A DNA stretch of 64,000 nt from Ignavibacteriota bacterium (GTDB lineage Bacteria; Bacteroidota; Ignavibacteria; Ignavibacteriales; Melioribacteraceae): NCBI GenBank assembly GCA_013112585.1, contig JABFGH010000008.1, positions 1 to 64,000 of the forward strand. Direction: 5' to 3'. The notes under the pieces were generated by a model. It was not told where the DNA came from, ran no database searches, and saw only the letters and a list, made by a program, of their open reading frames with translations. The translations under genes and the position numbers were made by a program. Position 1 is the stretch's first letter. The number at the start of each line of letters is the position of its first letter. Of this stretch, positions 50,477-58,376 are shown piece after piece.

Positions 50477-51814
50477 ATGATTTACTTACTGCTGATATTT
50501 AGCATATTTTTCTCTTCGGAAATAAGCGGTCAAACTTTAGACAGCAGTTCGTCATCTATTTCTTTTGCTTATAAAAATATCGAAGAAGATTCAACAAAAC
50601 AAGCGGAACAAGAGATTGTATTCTCCGCTCTCCCGTTTGCTCTTTACAGTGAAATATTCGGATGGGCTGCCGGTGGTTTTGTCGGCATTCAAGGTTTGTC
50701 GCAAAAAAATATGTCGCTTTACGCAGGCGGGCTTATAAGTACCAACGGTACTAAGTATGGATTTATTCAATTCAGAGAATTTTATTTACCGTTCTACCCG
50801 AGAATATATATAGCTCCGGATATTTTGGGCGGATACTTCGGCGTTCTAAATGTTTACAAAAATTCACCGGATTCTCCTCCTCCGGCAACATCAAAAGAAC
50901 GCGCCGGGAGCAATGATTCCGATGAAAATGATTATATAGAAGTTAGCGGTTCGGATCAATGGTACGAAATGAAAATAAGATTTCTACTTCCAATTGGTCA
51001 CGGTAAAGATGAAGTTTATTTTTCACCTGAATTAGAAAATGGAATTCTGGTTGCCGGGGAATTGGGCGGAACACATTGGAATCCGTTACAAAGCGGTAGA
51101 ACTTTTATAGATATAAAACCTTTTTACAGAAAAAGAGTTTCATTTGCAACTAATGGAATTGAATTTGCACTAACAAGAGAAAATACAGATTTCTATGTTA
51201 ATCCTACTCGTGGAAGTCTGCAAAAATTTGCTTTTAGAAGAGACTTCGGCTGGTTCGATACGATGGCTCCTTGGAGTGTTATTGAAACTGATCTTCGATG
51301 GTATTTTCCTCTGCACGAAATGCTTGGCAGTAAAAATTCTCTGCCAAAAGTATTTGCATTCAATTTTTGGACTATAAATACATTGACTTGGGACAGTTAC
51401 GATGTTGAAGGCGTTGATCCGGAAGGGAATTTAATTAAAAAATATCATCGTCCGCCGCCATATACCGGTGCATATCTCGGCGGAAGATATAGATTGCGCG
51501 CTTATTACGAAGGAAGGTTTAACGATAGAGCGGCAATTTACTATGGAATGGAATACCGACAAATTATTCCTTGGAATCCGTTTAACGAATGGTCATTAAC
51601 AAGAAAGTTAAATATACATTGGCTGCAAATTGCTTTCTTCGCTGAACTTGGAAGAGTTGCACCCGAATGGACTCTCGAAACTCTTCATACCAATATGAAA
51701 TGGAGCGCTGGGGGTGGACTTAGAATATTTATGAACAATTTAATTTTAAGAATTGATGGAGCTTTTAGCGAAGAGGGATTTTTTACTCAGATGTATGTTG
51801 ATCATGCATTTTGA
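50477..51814 (+). CDS. BamA/Omp85-like outer-membrane barrel
   Basis: 445 residues. Signal peptide (about 1-19, EISGQ), then a Glu/Ser/Lys-rich linker and a barrel with surface-antigen-type motifs: RVSFATNGIEFALTRENTDF followed by YVNPTRGSLQKFAFRRDFGW, YTGAYLGGRYRLRAYYEGRF and the end FFTQMYVDHAF with terminal Phe. No POTRA domains. Like the barrel at 40.4 kb it flanks the inositol operon, and it may help place the product in the outer membrane. The terminator before it suggests a separate or read-through transcript. Confidence 0.8.
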   Translation: MIYLLLIFSIFFSSEISGQTLDSSSSSISFAYKNIEEDSTKQAEQEIVFSALPFALYSEIFGWAAGGFVGIQGLSQKNMSLYAGGLISTNGTKYGFIQFREFYLPFYPRIYIAPDILGGYFGVLNVYKNSPDSPPPATSKERAGSNDSDENDYIEVSGSDQWYEMKIRFLLPIGHGKDEVYFSPELENGILVAGELGGTHWNPLQSGRTFIDIKPFYRKRVSFATNGIEFALTRENTDFYVNPTRGSLQKFAFRRDFGWFDTMAPWSVIETDLRWYFPLHEMLGSKNSLPKVFAFNFWTINTLTWDSYDVEGVDPEGNLIKKYHRPPPYTGAYLGGRYRLRAYYEGRFNDRAAIYYGMEYRQIIPWNPFNEWSLTRKLNIHWLQIAFFAELGRVAPEWTLETLHTNMKWSAGGGLRIFMNNLILRIDGAFSEEGFFTQMYVDHAF

Positions 51815-51972
51815 TTGAGATATTGAGAATTGTGCTTTCTGATGATCATTTATGCTTATATAATCTTTTGTACTATAAAAATAAATCTTAAAATATATTA
51901 GAAAATGTTCTTGGAAAATTTCTAAGTGATATAGCTTAATATCAAATTGAATAATTAAAAATAGGAATTAAA

Positions 51973-52374
51973 ATGAAAATAGTACTTAAAATAACGGCTG
52001 TACTTGCCGCAGCCATTGGCATAATGGCAATTGTTACAGGTTCAAGAGTGTTGTTTGGTTTCTTCGACCCGGGCTACCCGTATTTTACATCACTAATAAT
52101 CTATAATATTATTATGGGGAGTGTTTCTGTTTTTGCGGGCATCTATATTTGGCGACAACACAGCAGAGCACTGCTATATGCTTGTATAATCGGCGGGCTG
52201 CATATTCTTGTCCTGCTATCTTTACTTACTATTTTTAATGATGTAATATCTAACCACAGCATAGGTTCTATGACTTTTCGTTCCGCTGCGTGGATAATAT
52301 TTTCACTCGTTGTTTGGAAAGGATATTCAAGAATTGAAAAAGCAAATAGTGTTCAGCAAAAAAATGATTTATAA
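51973..52374 (+). CDS. Small four-helix membrane protein
   Basis: 133 residues with four membrane helices (about 5-30, 38-60, 66-88, 100-118). Starts VLKITAVLAAAIGIMAIVTG. The helices and the polar C-terminus are all that can be said; DUF-type families of this shape exist but I cannot name one with certainty. The 150-base gap upstream contains no visible structure. Confidence 0.6.
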   Translation: MKIVLKITAVLAAAIGIMAIVTGSRVLFGFFDPGYPYFTSLIIYNIIMGSVSVFAGIYIWRQHSRALLYACIIGGLHILVLLSLLTIFNDVISNHSIGSMTFRSAAWIIFSLVVWKGYSRIEKANSVQQKNDL

Positions 52375-52713
52375 ATAAGAAGATGATAAAATGAGCAAAG
52401 CAAAAATCTATATCAATAATTGCAATTAACTATTTGCACGAATAAAAACTTAAATGTTTTATAGGACTTTTTGAATAACAAGTATAGAGTAGAGACAAGT
52501 GAAACATTATACAGAACAATTTAATACCGCTAAACTTTGTGACTGCATCTGCTGCAATTGTTCATCCGAACTTTCTAAAAAGTTTGTTGTACATTACGGA
52601 AAAGTTAGTCCGGTTAAGATTAAATTACATGAAAATACTTTTCTGCGGCGATTTAATTCTTGCTTATCGGTAGTTGAAGTCAAATATTAAAATAATTTCG
52701 GAGAAGGAGAATA
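52375..52713. other. Intergenic, possible Cys-rich small ORF
   Basis: A GTG-initiated 63-codon frame (52499-52690) contains AKLCDCICCNCSSELSKK, five Cys in seven residues, with a weak GAG upstream. An overlapping frame contains MKILFCGDLILAYR. Neither has clear coding character. This may be remnant DNA. I do not call a gene. Confidence 0.3.
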
Positions 52714-53400
52714 ATGAACCAGATAAGATTTGATCTAAAGAAAGCTGCGAATTATGATAATCTAGCACGTAAAGCCGTGTTTGGTTATGACCAGCTTTTC
52801 ACAATGGTATTATCTCTTTTAAATGAAATTCAAAACAAACCTGCGAACGTTTTAGTTGTGGGCTCCGGTACCGGTATGGAATTAATTACGTTCGGAAATT
52901 TGATGCCGAATTGGAATTTGACAGGCGTCGATCCGTCCGAAGAAATGATCAAAATTTCACAAGCAAAAATCGATTACCATAAATTGAATGATCGAGTGAA
53001 ACTAAAACATGGTTATATCGATAACCTGCCGGAATCAGAAAAATTTGATGCCGCTACATTAATTTTTGTACTGCGATTTTTTCCTGATAGGAAAAAGAAA
53101 CTATCACTGTTTCAGAATATTGGAAAACGTCTGCAACCGGGTGCGAAGCTGGTTATTATTGATCAGTATGGTGATCCAAGCATAGATCATTTTAAATATC
53201 TCTTAAAAGCATGGATAAATTTTATGAAACTTGAAGGTGTGCCTTTAGAACTAGCGAAGAGAATTGAAGCTCAAGCTATGGAGCAAAGTTTTTTTACCGA
53301 AGATGAGTTACTTAATTTATTATCGGAAGCGGGATTTGAAAAGCCAAATCATTTCTACAATTCTTTCATGCACGGTGGATGGGTTTTTCAAAAAAAATAA
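52714..53400 (+). CDS. Class I SAM-dependent methyltransferase
   Basis: 228 residues. Motif I NVLVVGSGTGMELITFGNLM, motif II LTGVDPSEEMIKISQAKI, and FDAATLIFVLRFFPDRKKKL followed by LQPGAKLVIIDQYGD are typical. RBS GGAGAAGGAG. Close in size to UbiE/tellurite-type methyltransferases; the substrate cannot be inferred. It precedes the DUF3943 gene by 27 bases, on the same strand. Confidence 0.88.
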   Translation: MNQIRFDLKKAANYDNLARKAVFGYDQLFTMVLSLLNEIQNKPANVLVVGSGTGMELITFGNLMPNWNLTGVDPSEEMIKISQAKIDYHKLNDRVKLKHGYIDNLPESEKFDAATLIFVLRFFPDRKKKLSLFQNIGKRLQPGAKLVIIDQYGDPSIDHFKYLLKAWINFMKLEGVPLELAKRIEAQAMEQSFFTEDELLNLLSEAGFEKPNHFYNSFMHGGWVFQKK

Positions 53401-53427
53401 TTAATAGAAGTTAGCCATGGAGGTGGT

Positions 53428-54855
53428 ATGAAAATTAATTTCACTGTATGTACTTATTTTATTCTTTCTCTGCCCATTTTTTTCTTGTTTGAATTTAGTA
53501 CACAAACTTTTGCCCAATCAAATTTTTATGAGCAATTACCAGCAGGCTTGGCAAAATACTCAAGCACAAAATTTACAGATACATTAAAAGTAGAAAGTAT
53601 TGTGGAAAAAAACTATTGGCTTCCCGCTGCTGAAGTTATAGGATTGAATCTTTCTCTTGGTGCAGTTAACACTTACATCTTCAATCAAGATTATGCAAAG
53701 ATCAGTTGGAGAACAATTGAAGATAATCTTAAGACAGGTTTTTTTTGGGATGAAGATCATTTTTTAATGAATCAGTTTCTTCATCCATATCATGGCGCTG
53801 CTTATTTTAATTCTGCACGTTCAAACGGACTGAACTTTTGGGAGTCCACACCATATACAATTGGTGGAAGTTTAATGTGGGAGCTTTTTATGGAAAACGA
53901 GCCTCCTGCTTATAACGATTTTGTTACAACATCATTCAGCGGAGTAACATTAGGTGAAATATCATTTCGTGTTTCAAACTTAATAATAGATGAAAGTTCA
54001 ATCGGGTTTGAAAGATTTCTGCGCGAGTTCACATCAACTGTAATTAATCCAATGCAGGGTTTTAATCGTATAATACGAGGGGAAATGTGGAGATCGGGCT
54101 CGCCAAACAAAAGACCCGATTTCAAACTTATTGTTTCCACCGGGCTTCATACTATGTTTTTCAGTAAAAATATTAATGACAGCAAAACATACTTAACTCT
54201 CAGAGGTAATCTTAATTATGGTGATCGGTTTGATGTTGATAAACACACTAAACCATTTGACTATTTCTCACTTCACACTGAAGTTAATATTGCCGAAGGT
54301 GATGATTTAGTGGCAATATTTGCCAGCGGGGTTCTCACAGACGGCAAACTAAAACTTTTTGAAGACACCGATAATATAATAGGTATATACAATGAATTCG
54401 ATTTTTTTATAAATGATGTATATAAATTAACTGCCGCAAGTCTTACGGGGCAATTAATCAACCGTGTTAAACTTTCAAACTCAATAAAGATGGAGAATAA
54501 TTTAAGCATTTCGGTAATTTTAATGGGCGGTAAAAATTCACAGTATGCAGCGGAAGAAGGGAAAGAATATAATCTTGGACCCGGCGCAAGCGGAAGTATC
54601 GGGATGAAATTTTTATTCAAGAATTTTGGGGAAGTTTTTTCAAACTATAAAAGATATTGGATTCATACTCTAAGCGGAGCAGAAGGAGAGGAATTTGTTG
54701 GTTTACTTAATATCGGAATTAACTATCAACTACTTGAAAATAGTAAGCTGGGGCTGGAGTTCTTATTGTATGAACGTTATGGAGATTATAAATATTACCC
54801 TGATACTAAAGACGCAAACTCAGCATTAAGAGTTTATTTCAGACAGATTATTTAA
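53428..54855 (+). CDS. DUF3943 family outer-membrane protein
   Basis: 475 residues. Signal peptide (ending QTFAQSN), then the DUF3943 core: WRTIEDNLKTGFFWDEDHFL, then NQFLHPYHGAAYFNSARSNG, WESTPYTIGGSLMWELFMEN and GEISFRVSNLIIDESSIGFE. The C-terminal half is strand-rich and ends in a barrel-like RVYFRQII. Strong RBS GGAGGTGG. DUF3943 proteins are outer-membrane associated and of unknown function. Confidence 0.88.
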   Translation: MKINFTVCTYFILSLPIFFLFEFSTQTFAQSNFYEQLPAGLAKYSSTKFTDTLKVESIVEKNYWLPAAEVIGLNLSLGAVNTYIFNQDYAKISWRTIEDNLKTGFFWDEDHFLMNQFLHPYHGAAYFNSARSNGLNFWESTPYTIGGSLMWELFMENEPPAYNDFVTTSFSGVTLGEISFRVSNLIIDESSIGFERFLREFTSTVINPMQGFNRIIRGEMWRSGSPNKRPDFKLIVSTGLHTMFFSKNINDSKTYLTLRGNLNYGDRFDVDKHTKPFDYFSLHTEVNIAEGDDLVAIFASGVLTDGKLKLFEDTDNIIGIYNEFDFFINDVYKLTAASLTGQLINRVKLSNSIKMENNLSISVILMGGKNSQYAAEEGKEYNLGPGASGSIGMKFLFKNFGEVFSNYKRYWIHTLSGAEGEEFVGLLNIGINYQLLENSKLGLEFLLYERYGDYKYYPDTKDANSALRVYFRQII

Positions 54856-54955
54856 TAGAAGAGATTGAAGATCAACTGAATGATCTGAGCAATACCCGGG
54901 GACGTCCATTTGCGTTTCGGTTGGTGGTGAGCAAAACTCATTGCTTCATCGGTAA

Positions 54956-55066
54956 ATAGGTACCCAAAATATTGCCGTAAATTCTTTTCACCATCAGGCA
55001 GTTAAAGGTGTGCCCCCGGGTTTAAAAGCAATGCAACATATGTGGACGGCGATGGAAGAAAAGTGA
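54956..55066 (+). pseudogene. Relic of a class I glutamine amidotransferase (C26-like)
   Basis: The frame ending at the TGA at 55064-55066 encodes IAVNSFHHQAVKGVPPGLKA and then MQHMWTAMEEK. VNS(F/Y)HHQAV is the catalytic-His signature of gamma-glutamyl-GABA hydrolase (PuuD, peptidase C26). A stop lies immediately upstream, and no N-terminal half with the nucleophile Cys is present. I read it as the remnant of a decayed gene. The DNA here, like the phosphorylase gene after it, seems more GC-rich than the rest. Confidence 0.55.
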
Positions 55067-55236
55067 TAGAACTTTATTTTTGATTTCAATTATCAAAACT
55101 ATTCCATTCTCCAATATTGCGGTTTGAAGCGAGGTTTAAGCAGTTTGGGTGTGTTGCAATTGTAGAATATTGTTTTTTAAAATCAGTTTGAACATTGAAA
55201 CGTAAATTAACCAATACAAGCAAACATGGAGGAAAA

Positions 55237-57765
55237 ATGGAATTTAGAAAACCTGTTTACAGCTTTTTGCCCTCGGAGCAAAAAGAAGTTAATGTACTTA
55301 TGGAACTCGCCCTCGATCTAAGATGGTCGTGGGATTACTCTGCCGATGAAATGTGGCGACAGTTCGATCCCGAGCTGTGGGATATTACCCGTAACCCTTG
55401 GGCAGTATTGCAAACAGTTAGCAAGGAACATTTTCAGGAATTGATCAGCGATCCCTTGTTTCGCAAAAAGATTGATTTTCTGGTAAATTCTCGGAAAGAA
55501 AGCAATGCAGCACCCGCATGGTTTCAAAAACACCATCCCAACTCTCCGCTCAAGGGAGTCGCTTATTTTTGCATGGAGTTTATGCTCACCGAAGGACTTC
55601 CAATCTATTCGGGGGGACTTGGAAACGTGGCAGGCGACCAAATGAAGACGGCGAGCGATTTGGGCGTGCCCGTGGTGGGCATCGGTCTGCTTTATCAACA
55701 GGGTTATTTTCGTCAAAAAATAGATTATAACGGCGATCAACAAGCCCTCTATCCGTTTAACGATCCGGGACAACTCCCCATATCACCCTTGCGCCAAGCC
55801 AACGGCGAATGGTTGCGCTTAAAGATAAGCCTGCCAGGATATCCTCAATGGCTCCGGGTATGGCAGGCTCAGGTAGGTCGTACAAAATTATATCTGTTAG
55901 ACAGCAACGATGTAGCAAATTTCCCCGTTCATCGAGGAACTACCAGTGAACTTTATGGTGGTGGAACCGAGCTTAGGTTTAAGCAGGAGATGATATTGGG
56001 AATTGGCGGATGGCGCTTATTAGAAGAGCTCGGCATTGAGCCGCAGGTATGTCATCTCAACGAAGGTCATGCCGCATTTGCCATCCTGGAGCGTGCACGC
56101 AGTTACATGGAAAAAACCGGGGTGTCTTTTGATGAAGCTTTAACGGTTACCAGAGCCGGTAATTTGTTTACCACCCATACCGCGGTACCTGCCGGATTTG
56201 ATTTGTTCCCGGCTTCCATAATTGAGCAGTACCTGGGCAATTATGCAGAAAAAATGCTGGGCATAACGCGAGAACAATTGTTGGCATTGGGCCGAAAAAA
56301 TCCTAACGACCATTCGGAACCATTCAATATGGCATATTTAGCCATTCGAGGTAGTGGTGCAGTAAATGGTGTGAGCCGTCTGCACGGCAAAGTTAGTCGC
56401 CGCATTTTTGGATCATTGTTTCAAAGATGGCCAGCAGATGAGGTACCCGTTGATTATGTTACCAATGGTGTGCATGTGCCTACCTGGGATAGCAAAGAAG
56501 CTGACGAAATTTGGACCGATGCCTGTGGTAAGGATAGGTGGCTGGGCACCAATAAAACGTTGGAAAAGGATATTCGCAAAGTTTCCGACGAACGCCTGTG
56601 GGAGATGCGTACCAATGCCAACCAGGCACTTATTCAATTTGCCCGTAAACATTTTGCAAGACAATTGCAGGGATCCGGACATCCGATCGATGCGGTTGAA
56701 AGGGCAAGGCAACTGTTCAGTCCCAATGTTTTAACCCTGGGCTTTGCCCGTCGTTTTGCCACTTATAAGCGACCTAATTTATTGTTGAGCCATCCGCAGC
56801 GTCTGCTCCGTCTGTTAACAAATCCTACCTATCCGGTTCAGCTGGTCATTGCAGGCAAAGCTCACCCTGCCGATGGACTCGGGCAGGCTTTAATTAAAGA
56901 GTGGATTCAGTTTATCCGACAGAACGGTATTCACACCCCCGTTATATTCCTAAGCGACTATGATATACATGTGGGCGAAAATTTGGTTCAGGGCGTGGAT
57001 GTTTGGATCAATACACCCCGCCGACCATGGGAAGCCAGCGGAACCAGCGGTATGAAAGTGCTGGTGAACGGCGGTATTAATCTTTCGGAGCTGGACGGCT
57101 GGTGGGCCGAAGCCTACACGCCCGAAGTGGGCTGGGCTATTGGCGACGGCAACGAACATGGCGACGACCCGGCTTGGGATGCAATTGAGGCAGAACAGCT
57201 TTTTAGTTTACTAGAAAACGAAATTGTGCCCGAATTCTACGAACGAAACAAAAAAGGGATTCCCACAGCTTGGGTTGCCCGGATGCGGGAGAGCATGGCA
57301 CAATTAACACCCAGATTTTCTGCTGACAGAACGGTGAGAGAATATACCGAGAAGCATTATATACCGGCTGCAAAGGCATATATGGAACGTGCAGCTCGTA
57401 AAGGTAAAAAAGGAATGGAAATAGTAAAAGTGCTAAAAACCCTCCAACAACATTGGGATGAATTGTATTTTGGTGAAATGAAGATTTCGTCCACCGAAAA
57501 ACACCATGATTTTGAAGTTGAGGTAACTCTCAATACCATTGATAGTGAAAATGTAAAGGTTGAGTTATATGCCAATGGAATAAACGGGGAGGAGGCAAGC
57601 ATCATTGCAATGACGCGTGGTAGTTTAAATAAAGGTAATAGATATACCTATAATGCAAAAGTAGCCTCCACGCGACCCGCATCGGATTATACGGCACGCA
57701 TCATTCCCAATGTAGAGGGTGTTTCCGTTCCGCTGGAAAGCAATCTTATTTTGTGGCAGCGTTAA
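55237..57765 (+). CDS. glgP: Alpha-glucan (glycogen) phosphorylase
   Basis: 842 residues from the ATG at 55237, which has GGAGG 7 bases upstream; the frame continues 14 codons further to 55195 without an RBS. An N-terminal DUF3417 domain (about 10-110, LALDLRWSWDYSADEMWRQF) is followed by the GT35 body: FMLTEGLPIYSGGLGNVAGD, NEGHAAFAILERAR, TNGVHVPTW, RFATYKRPNLLL and WEASGTSGMKVLVNGGINLS with the PLP Lys. Releases glucose 1-phosphate from glucan. Codons are clearly more GC-rich (e.g. GGC, GAC, CCC) than neighbours, which with the adjacent relic and repeat suggests horizontal acquisition. Confidence 0.93.
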   Translation: MEFRKPVYSFLPSEQKEVNVLMELALDLRWSWDYSADEMWRQFDPELWDITRNPWAVLQTVSKEHFQELISDPLFRKKIDFLVNSRKESNAAPAWFQKHHPNSPLKGVAYFCMEFMLTEGLPIYSGGLGNVAGDQMKTASDLGVPVVGIGLLYQQGYFRQKIDYNGDQQALYPFNDPGQLPISPLRQANGEWLRLKISLPGYPQWLRVWQAQVGRTKLYLLDSNDVANFPVHRGTTSELYGGGTELRFKQEMILGIGGWRLLEELGIEPQVCHLNEGHAAFAILERARSYMEKTGVSFDEALTVTRAGNLFTTHTAVPAGFDLFPASIIEQYLGNYAEKMLGITREQLLALGRKNPNDHSEPFNMAYLAIRGSGAVNGVSRLHGKVSRRIFGSLFQRWPADEVPVDYVTNGVHVPTWDSKEADEIWTDACGKDRWLGTNKTLEKDIRKVSDERLWEMRTNANQALIQFARKHFARQLQGSGHPIDAVERARQLFSPNVLTLGFARRFATYKRPNLLLSHPQRLLRLLTNPTYPVQLVIAGKAHPADGLGQALIKEWIQFIRQNGIHTPVIFLSDYDIHVGENLVQGVDVWINTPRRPWEASGTSGMKVLVNGGINLSELDGWWAEAYTPEVGWAIGDGNEHGDDPAWDAIEAEQLFSLLENEIVPEFYERNKKGIPTAWVARMRESMAQLTPRFSADRTVREYTEKHYIPAAKAYMERAARKGKKGMEIVKVLKTLQQHWDELYFGEMKISSTEKHHDFEVEVTLNTIDSENVKVELYANGINGEEASIIAMTRGSLNKGNRYTYNAKVASTRPASDYTARIIPNVEGVSVPLESNLILWQR

Positions 57766-57776
57766 GCAAAAGAGAT

Positions 57777-58039
57777 AATAGCACGGTGCTTCAGCGCCGT
57801 GAATCCTGCCTGTCCGGCAGGCGGGATTGAACAAACATATATACCGGGTTTTTCCAAAGGATTCCTGGGGATAACCCAAACGGTTTTGGCCTGCCCACCG
57901 GCAAAGGCAAGCTAAAGCCTCTTACATAATTTTAAAATCAATCACCGTCATACCCGCCTGCCGGACGGGCAGGAATGACGGTGCAATTAAAAAGACAATT
58001 TTTATTTAGACTTTATTAATTATTTCTAATGCATAATTC
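57777..58039. repeat. Dispersed intergenic repeat, copy B with four 21-nt insertions
   Basis: Inverted relative of 10961-11140. It is 83 bases longer, nearly all of it four 21-base blocks at 57805-57825, 57851-57871, 57890-57910 and 57953-57973; removing them restores continuous alignment. Blocks one and four are reverse complements but for one base (core CCGCCTGCCGGACAGGCAGG); block three is a variant (CCTGCCCACCGGCAAAGGCA); block two differs (TTTCCAAAGGATTCCTGGGG) but is also semi-palindromic. Confidence 0.85.
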
Positions 58040-58376
58040 GGGTTAAGTGGAGTATTTTTATCCCTTGGTTGAGGAATAAGCGCACGGTCAAATATCTCTT
58101 TAGGTTTTGTTTAAATTGATTTTGCTGCATGTGTTGATAAAGACATCGATCAAATCATTAGGGCTCATATCACAGCCCCATGCCGATGAAACCATCAACC
58201 TGCACTTGCGCTGGTAATAAAAGTGGGCACTGCAGCGAACGATATTAAAAATATGCCGTTTATTTTTCGTAAGGAAAAGATGCTGGACTTGAATTAATCC
58301 GACCACTTGTTAACTTAACTACACCTTCGTCTCTTCGCTCCGATAAACGGTCGGATTACTCCGGGAACTGTAGAAT
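58040..58376. other. Intergenic with possible relic and inverted repeat
   Basis: Near 58100-58290 the base composition is richer than the surroundings, and short protein-like frames exist (e.g. VDKDIDQIIRAHITAP), but no family is recognised, so it may be decayed coding DNA. AATCCGACC (about 58295) and GGTCGGATT (about 58348) form a perfect 9-bp inverted repeat 3' of the leftward RND gene and could act as its terminator hairpin. Confidence 0.35.

Noticed and set aside
52499-52690. Cys-rich 63-codon frame
   Set aside because: Weak RBS, GTG start, an equally plausible overlapping frame and no recognisable fold; described as intergenic instead.
58100-58306. 68-codon minus-strand frame after the phosphorylase region
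   Set aside because: No RBS and no family; probably part of decayed DNA, kept only as an intergenic note.
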